Positions 59,285-64,000 of a stretch of DNA of 64,000 nucleotides are shown piece by piece. The translations under genes and the position numbers were made by a program. The stretch lies in NCBI RefSeq assembly GCF_900635775.1, contig NZ_LR134167.1:310001-374000 (forward strand), in the 5' to 3' direction. Within the stretch, counting starts at the first letter, position 1; each line of letters begins with the position of its first letter. The notes beneath the pieces are model-generated. The model did no database searches and was not told where the DNA came from. It saw only the letters and a list, made by a program, of their open reading frames with translations. Source of the DNA: Avibacterium volantium. GTDB lineage: Bacteria > Pseudomonadota > Gammaproteobacteria > Enterobacterales > Pasteurellaceae.

Positions 59285-60298
59285 TTAAAAATTATAGTTG
59301 TCAATATTATCTTTGGTAAAAACAACACGTTCAGGAAGGAGTACAATTCCATTTCCTTTCGCTTCATATTGATAACCTTGAACACTATTTGGTGATACTT
59401 CAACTTCACCAATATCAGGAACTTTAACTTTATCTCCTACGTTTAGTGTTCGACCTTTTAAAAGTTCATTTGTTACAGCAATAGAAATTTCACCCTGTTT
59501 TACTACATCCCATAGACCAAATTGTTTTACTGTGCCGCGTTTTACATAAGGTCGCATGACATTTGGCGTACTAAAACCAACAATCGTAATTTTGTCATTT
59601 TTTAAGTTTTCTGCAGCTTGGGCGGCGGCAGGTAAGGCATTTGCATCAGGCGCAATAATAATATCTAAGTCTGGATAGGCCTTGATAATACCTTCTGCTG
59701 TTTGCAAAGATTTAATTGCATCATTGTAACCAAACTGAGTTGTTACAATTTCCCACTCTGGATGTTCTTTACTGATTTTGGCTTTAGCAGCGTTCACCCA
59801 TTGGTTTTGATCTGTTACTGTTGGACTAGAATAGAAAAAGGCAACTTTAGCTTTAGGTTTAGTGACTTGATTAGCGGCCATTTCAACTAGCATTGAACCA
59901 AGTTGTTCAGGTGTGCCTTGGTTGATATAGTAGCTTCGACATTCAGGTTTTACATCAGAGTCCCACGTAAGAATTTTTACACCTCTTTTCATTGCACGTT
60001 GTAATGTAGAACAAAGTCCTTCAGGGGAAACCGCAGAAACGACAATTGCGTTATAGCCTTGATTCACAAAGTTATTAATTAATTGTACTTGGTTTGAAAC
60101 GCTTGGTTCTGTTGGGCCATCGTAGGTAACATTTACACCCAGTTTTTTACCCATTTCAGTCGCACCTTGGCCGCCACTTGTAAAAAAGCCAACTCCAACG
60201 AGTTTAGGAATGAATGCGATTCTATCGGCAGCTTGTACAAAAGTTGCGGTTAAACCTAACATAATAGCAAGTGCGGTTGTTTTTAATTTCATTTTCAT
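59285..60298 (-). CDS. lsrB: Autoinducer-2 periplasmic binding protein LsrB
   Basis: LsrB captures AI-2 (furanosyl or tetrahydroxy form) in the periplasm for the LsrACD importer. The 337-aa protein has a signal peptide ([20 protein letters not shown], cut after QAA), then [20 protein letters not shown] with the conserved ligand-contacting lysine, [20 protein letters not shown] with the aspartate pair (near residue 118), [11 protein letters not shown] with the D-Q contact (near 170) and [18 protein letters not shown]. These fit LsrB rather than RbsB. A 93-bp gap separates it from lsrD, holding an unused strong ribosome site. The ATG follows ATAGGAGA. Confidence 0.94.
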   Translation of the reverse strand: MKMKLKTTALAIMLGLTATFVQAADRIAFIPKLVGVGFFTSGGQGATEMGKKLGVNVTYDGPTEPSVSNQVQLINNFVNQGYNAIVVSAVSPEGLCSTLQRAMKRGVKILTWDSDVKPECRSYYINQGTPEQLGSMLVEMAANQVTKPKAKVAFFYSSPTVTDQNQWVNAAKAKISKEHPEWEIVTTQFGYNDAIKSLQTAEGIIKAYPDLDIIIAPDANALPAAAQAAENLKNDKITIVGFSTPNVMRPYVKRGTVKQFGLWDVVKQGEISIAVTNELLKGRTLNVGDKVKVPDIGEVEVSPNSVQGYQYEAKGNGIVLLPERVVFTKDNIDNYNF

Positions 60299-60391
60299 AG
60301 TGAGTCTCCTATTTTATAGTTGAACATTAATGAGATACTGCATAAATAAAAGTTAAAGATTAATTATAAAAGTCCTCCTTTATTTATTTTT

Positions 60392-61381
60392 TTAAATAAA
60401 AACATTCTTCTTAAGCCAATTCATAATAAAACTTCGATATATGCTGAATGATTTTCCAATTAGTACGATAATTAATAATGCTCCTGATAAAGCACTAGAA
60501 ATTTCATTAGAGACACCAACCATTTGTAAGCCCTGCTGTAGATAACCAATTAATAGTGCCGCGATGGCTGTGCCAAGAACAGAACCCGCTCCACCATAGA
60601 TATTTGCACCGCCTAATACAACAGCTGTAAGGACAGGCATTAATAATGAACTACCTAAGTCAGAACGAGCTGATCCAAAATAGGATACTAGTAATATTCC
60701 AACAAATGCTGCAACGGCACCTAATAAACCGTAAATAATAAATAAGGTTTGTTTGATAGGTACGGCATTATAAATAGAAGTGCGTTCATTTTGGCCAATT
60801 AAAAATATACTTCTGCCAATGACTGTTTTATGCATTAATAACCAGAATATTATAGCTATAATAATGAAGTAAATAATTGAAGTTGGAATGTTGAAAATAC
60901 TTTGATTAGCGAAGTTTAATAAACTATCTGGAAAACCACCGATACCTTCATAACCAGTAGCGCCAGCAAATCCAGATAGTAATAAAGCTCCACCACCGTA
61001 AAGATACATTGTTCCTAGTGTAATGACGAGAGGATTAACTTTGGTGTACAAAATAAGACTTGCATTAAATAACCCACATAAAATTCCAATGATAAAAGTA
61101 AGAAAAATAGCAATGCTTAGAGGATAACCTAATTGAAATAAGACACCTAAAGATATAGCACAAAGACCGACAGTAGAACCAAAAGAAATATCCATACCAC
61201 CACTAACAATAATCAGTGTCAGTGGTAATGCCAACATTCCAATATAAATAAAATCACTTGTGCTATATAACAAAATATTGATATCTAGCATTCTAGGGTT
61301 AAATAAACCAAATCCAATTATTTCTAAAATAACAAGAAAGAATAATGTTATTTCCCAGCTATATTTCTTTATCTGTAACAT
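60392..61381 (-). CDS. lsrD: AI-2 ABC importer permease LsrD
   Basis: LsrD is one of two permease subunits of the AI-2 importer. The 329-aa protein is very hydrophobic, with about ten helices. LPLTLIIVSGGMDISFGSTV (near residue 55) and LYTKVNPLVITLGTMYLYGG are the conserved permease blocks, and LVSYFGSARSDLGSSLLMPV with LTAVVLGGANIYGGAGSVLG is the cytoplasmic coupling region. The ATG follows AAGGAGA. It is 14 bp after lsrC. Confidence 0.93.
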   Translation of the reverse strand: MLQIKKYSWEITLFFLVILEIIGFGLFNPRMLDINILLYSTSDFIYIGMLALPLTLIIVSGGMDISFGSTVGLCAISLGVLFQLGYPLSIAIFLTFIIGILCGLFNASLILYTKVNPLVITLGTMYLYGGGALLLSGFAGATGYEGIGGFPDSLLNFANQSIFNIPTSIIYFIIIAIIFWLLMHKTVIGRSIFLIGQNERTSIYNAVPIKQTLFIIYGLLGAVAAFVGILLVSYFGSARSDLGSSLLMPVLTAVVLGGANIYGGAGSVLGTAIAALLIGYLQQGLQMVGVSNEISSALSGALLIIVLIGKSFSIYRSFIMNWLKKNVFI

Positions 61382-61395
61382 AATTTCTCCTTAAT

Positions 61396-62376
61396 TTATT
61401 TAGTGTTAAGGAATCTGGAGTAACGTTGTAGTTTTAAGTTTTCACTAATCATTACTCTTATTCTTCCATCAAAAATTAATACACATAGTAAAACGAGTCC
61501 TGCAATAAAATTATTCCAATAAGCAGGAACTTTAAGTAAAACCAAGATCGTATCAATTTGTATCAGGAAGTAAGCGCCTAATACGGCACCGAGAATATTT
61601 CCTGCTCCACCAAGCAAACTAATTCCACCTAATACACAAGCAGCAATAGCTTTCATTTCTAAACCACTGCCAGTTGAGTTCGGAACAAAACCAATTTGTG
61701 AAGTGAATACTATTCCAGCGATGGCCGCCATTAATCCATTAATTGTAAATGCAAGGATTCGAATCTGATTTGTTTTCACACCAAGTTGTAATGCACCTTG
61801 TAGATTATCGCCTACGGCATAGAAATTGCGTCCATTTTGAGTACGAGTAAGAATGAAGTAAGAAATTAAAATAAGTATTAGTGTCATCCATCCAATGGGA
61901 GAGATAGATAACAAGTTAGGGGATGCAAGTAATTTTAAATCTTGTGGTAATCCTTCGATCCATTTACCACCAGTGATTAATAGCATTATTCCTTTGTACA
62001 AACCTAATGTACCTAGTGTGGCAACAATAGCAGGTATCTTTAATAAAGTAACAAGTATTCCATTAAATATTCCCGCTGCGATTCCACATAATAAAGTCAT
62101 AAAAAATGCAGTAACCAGATTAAATTCAGCGTTAAGAAGACTACCCATAATTACAGCACATAGCCCCATTATTGAACCGATGGAAACATCAATGTTACGC
62201 GTTAAAATAACGAACGTTGTACCTAGTGCTAATAGGATAACAATGAGAGATGAATTAAAAATCATTGTTATTGTTTGCAAATGAAATCCATTACCTTCAA
62301 ATCCAAGTAATAGAAAAAGAAATAAAATAGCAATTAGAATGGTTATTTCTCTATTGTTTTGAATGAATTTCCACAT
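61396..62376 (-). CDS. lsrC: AI-2 ABC importer permease LsrC
   Basis: LsrC is the second permease subunit. The product is 326 aa with about ten helices. [20 protein letters not shown] (near residue 50) and [20 protein letters not shown] are the family blocks; [20 protein letters not shown] and [20 protein letters not shown] form the coupling loop. The frame opens 13 codons earlier, within the end of lsrA, but the ATG at 62376 follows AAAGGAG and gives the family start [12 protein letters not shown]. Confidence 0.92.
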   Translation of the reverse strand: MWKFIQNNREITILIAILFLFLLLGFEGNGFHLQTITMIFNSSLIVILLALGTTFVILTRNIDVSIGSIMGLCAVIMGSLLNAEFNLVTAFFMTLLCGIAAGIFNGILVTLLKIPAIVATLGTLGLYKGIMLLITGGKWIEGLPQDLKLLASPNLLSISPIGWMTLILILISYFILTRTQNGRNFYAVGDNLQGALQLGVKTNQIRILAFTINGLMAAIAGIVFTSQIGFVPNSTGSGLEMKAIAACVLGGISLLGGAGNILGAVLGAYFLIQIDTILVLLKVPAYWNNFIAGLVLLCVLIFDGRIRVMISENLKLQRYSRFLNTK

Positions 62377-62398
62377 AATTTGGTGTCTCCTTTGAAAT

Positions 62399-63907
62399 TT
62401 ATCCGCCAAATGCAAATTGCATAATCTTATCGCTATTTATTTGATCACCTTGCAAACTACAGTTAATTTCTCCATCATGCATAACAAGAACACGATCAGA
62501 CATTTTCTCGATTTCTTCTAAGTCAGAAGAAATGAAAAGCACGGCAACATTTTGTTTAGCGACTGATTTGATAAGTTGATAGATATCAGCTCTTGCACCG
62601 ACATCAACACCGCGAGTAGGTTCATCAACGATCAGTAAACGTGGATTGGCTTCTAAACATTTAGCAATTAAGACTTTTTGCTGATTTCCACCAGATAGGG
62701 TGCGAATAGGTTGTTGTGGCATTGCATATTTTATACCCATCGCTCTTTTATAACGTTCTAAAGTAGCATTTTCTCTATTTTCATCTAGCCAGAATCCTTG
62801 ATTGTAATAAGTGAGCGCACAGACATTCCAAGTAAGTGCCGCATCTAAATATAATCCTGAAGATTGCCGGTCTTCGGGAAGATAAACAATACCTTTTTGT
62901 AAACGCTGTTTTAATGAGAGAGAAGTAATATTTTCATTTTTAAATAAAATTTCACCGCACTTTGCTTTTCTTAAACCATATAAGGTTTCTGCAAGTTCTG
63001 TTCTACCAGCTCCTACAACACCAGCTAATCCAAGTATTTCACCAGGATAAAGATCAAAGGTGATATTTTTAAAACCTTCACCAGTTAAATGATTTACTTC
63101 AAGGATAGGAGAGTTAGTATCTTTAGTACGTAGATGACCAGGTAATTCTAACCAAAGTTTTTGTGTTTCATTAAGCTGAGCATTTTTCAAGCTAGGCTTA
63201 ATTGCGTTGATAATTTTTTCTTGAGTTAGGTCATTGGTTTTCCCTGTTAAAGCGATATATCCATCTCGCATAATACTAATGCGATGAGAGATCTGACATA
63301 CTTCATTTAATTTATGGGAAATAAAAATGATACCTACACCTTTATCTAATAATGAATTAATTTTATTAAATAGATTTTCAGTTTCAGCAGGTGTTAAAGA
63401 AGCTGTGGGCTCATCAAGAATAAGCAAACTTGCGTTACGCATTAGTCCGCGCATAATTTCCACAAGTTGTTGATCTGCAACTTCTAAAGATCCTGCTTGC
63501 ATATCAAGAGACAAATGAGAGTTTAGCTCTTTCAGCAATTCATTTAGTTTTTCTTCATTTTCTTTATGACGGGGTAAACTAAAAAGGATATTTTCTTTTA
63601 CGGTTAAATTTGGAAAGAGCAGAGGTTCTTGTGGAACAAGATAGATTCCAAGACGATGTGCTTTCTGTGGGGAAAGTCTAGTCTGAATTTCACCACCAAT
63701 TTTTATTGTGCCACTATCAGCAGATTGGATACCAGCGATAATTTTCATTAATGTTGATTTTCCAGCGCCATTCCCACCTAATAGTGAGTGAATTTCACCA
63801 GCATATACAGAAAAATCTATATCTTTAAGAACTTCTACGCCTGAAAAGGATTTGCTGATATTATGTACATCTAATAAACATTTTTTCATTGAAGATTCAT
63901 TATGCAT
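62399..63907 (-). CDS. lsrA: AI-2 ABC importer ATPase LsrA
   Basis: LsrA is the double-domain ATPase of the AI-2 importer. The 502-aa protein has domain 1 Walker [20 protein letters not shown] (near residue 44), [20 protein letters not shown] (a block shared with E. coli LsrA and not with RbsA) and [15 protein letters not shown]. Domain 2 has the usual altered Walker [17 protein letters not shown], the signature [18 protein letters not shown] and [20 protein letters not shown]. The first ATG at 63907 is kept because AAAGG lies nine bases before it; a second ATG six codons on is less well placed. It is the first gene of the visible operon. lsrR and lsrK are not in the window and may lie beyond its right edge. 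Confidence 0.93.
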   Translation of the reverse strand: MHNESSMKKCLLDVHNISKSFSGVEVLKDIDFSVYAGEIHSLLGGNGAGKSTLMKIIAGIQSADSGTIKIGGEIQTRLSPQKAHRLGIYLVPQEPLLFPNLTVKENILFSLPRHKENEEKLNELLKELNSHLSLDMQAGSLEVADQQLVEIMRGLMRNASLLILDEPTASLTPAETENLFNKINSLLDKGVGIIFISHKLNEVCQISHRISIMRDGYIALTGKTNDLTQEKIINAIKPSLKNAQLNETQKLWLELPGHLRTKDTNSPILEVNHLTGEGFKNITFDLYPGEILGLAGVVGAGRTELAETLYGLRKAKCGEILFKNENITSLSLKQRLQKGIVYLPEDRQSSGLYLDAALTWNVCALTYYNQGFWLDENRENATLERYKRAMGIKYAMPQQPIRTLSGGNQQKVLIAKCLEANPRLLIVDEPTRGVDVGARADIYQLIKSVAKQNVAVLFISSDLEEIEKMSDRVLVMHDGEINCSLQGDQINSDKIMQFAFGG

Positions 63908-64000
63908 AAGATGTTACCTTTAATGGTTGAACAAATGTGAAGTCTGAAATTCAATTTATCATAATGTTAGTTCCAAACATAAAATAAATCTGTGATCAAG
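63908..64000. promoter_or_regulatory. Upstream region of lsrA, cut by window end
   Basis: These 93 bases hold the lsrA ribosome site (CCTTT at 63917-63921 on the plus strand) and AT-rich promoter sequence. TGTGATCAAG at 63991-64000 could be half of a CRP or LsrR site, but its other half is outside the window. No gene starts here. Confidence 0.3.

Overview
The window reads as a chromosomal segment of a member of the Pasteurellaceae. By eye I find about 43 exact copies, on both strands, of the 9-bp DNA uptake signal AAGTGCGGT used by the Haemophilus influenzae / Aggregatibacter / Pasteurella side of the family; chance would give less than one. Gene content agrees: csrA-alaS, a yheS-type ABC-F gene, oadGAB, a tetronate (threonate/erythronate) operon, the atp operon beside mnmG and oriC, a tri-haem quinol peroxidase and an lsr operon. 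The species cannot be fixed from this evidence.

Layout. 1-5.4 kb: manB (cut by the window edge), csrA, alaS, uspA, mazG. 5.5-12 kb: a YebE-like protein, ilvC with its regulator ilvY separated by a large palindromic element, rarD, yheS. 12.2-15.7 kb: oxaloacetate decarboxylase sodium pump. 15.8-24.4 kb: a DeoR regulator facing a nine-gene catabolic operon (ltnD, otnK, otnC, otnI, a cyclase-family hydrolase, an aquaglyceroporin, denD, a GntP permease). 24.4-27.6 kb: a secreted hydrolase and a membrane-anchored hydrolase. 27.7-31.5 kb: lysA, lptM, cyaY, recQ. 31.5-34.9 kb: an unassigned ATP-grasp/esterase cluster and gpt. 35-38.7 kb: pepD, then a phosphatase/organophosphate antiporter pair. 38.8-48.4 kb: atpIBEFHAGDC, rsmG and mnmG, all transcribed away from oriC (48.45-48.91 kb). 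48.9-53.5 kb: mioC, zapB, glpX, gyrB. 53.46-54.17 kb: a complete IS1595-family (IS1016-like) element with an inactivated transposase. 54.2-57.6 kb: quinol peroxidase and a two-component NSS amino-acid transporter including a 31-aa subunit. 58-64 kb: lsrACDBFG for autoinducer-2 uptake and breakdown.

How it fits together. Several catabolic units carry CRP-like sites about 41 bp upstream of a plausible start point (oad, ltn, and the phosphatase/antiporter pair), suggesting catabolite control. The peroxidase has a perfect FNR box, suggesting anaerobic induction. csrA has four GGA motifs in its leader, one in a hairpin loop and one in the Shine-Dalgarno, suggesting autoregulation.

The best candidates for undescribed biology are the enlarged tetronate operon (two added genes that could supply lactone import and opening), the ATP-grasp/double-esterase cluster, and the adjacent secreted/membrane hydrolase pair. 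No tRNA, rRNA, CRISPR or prophage was seen.
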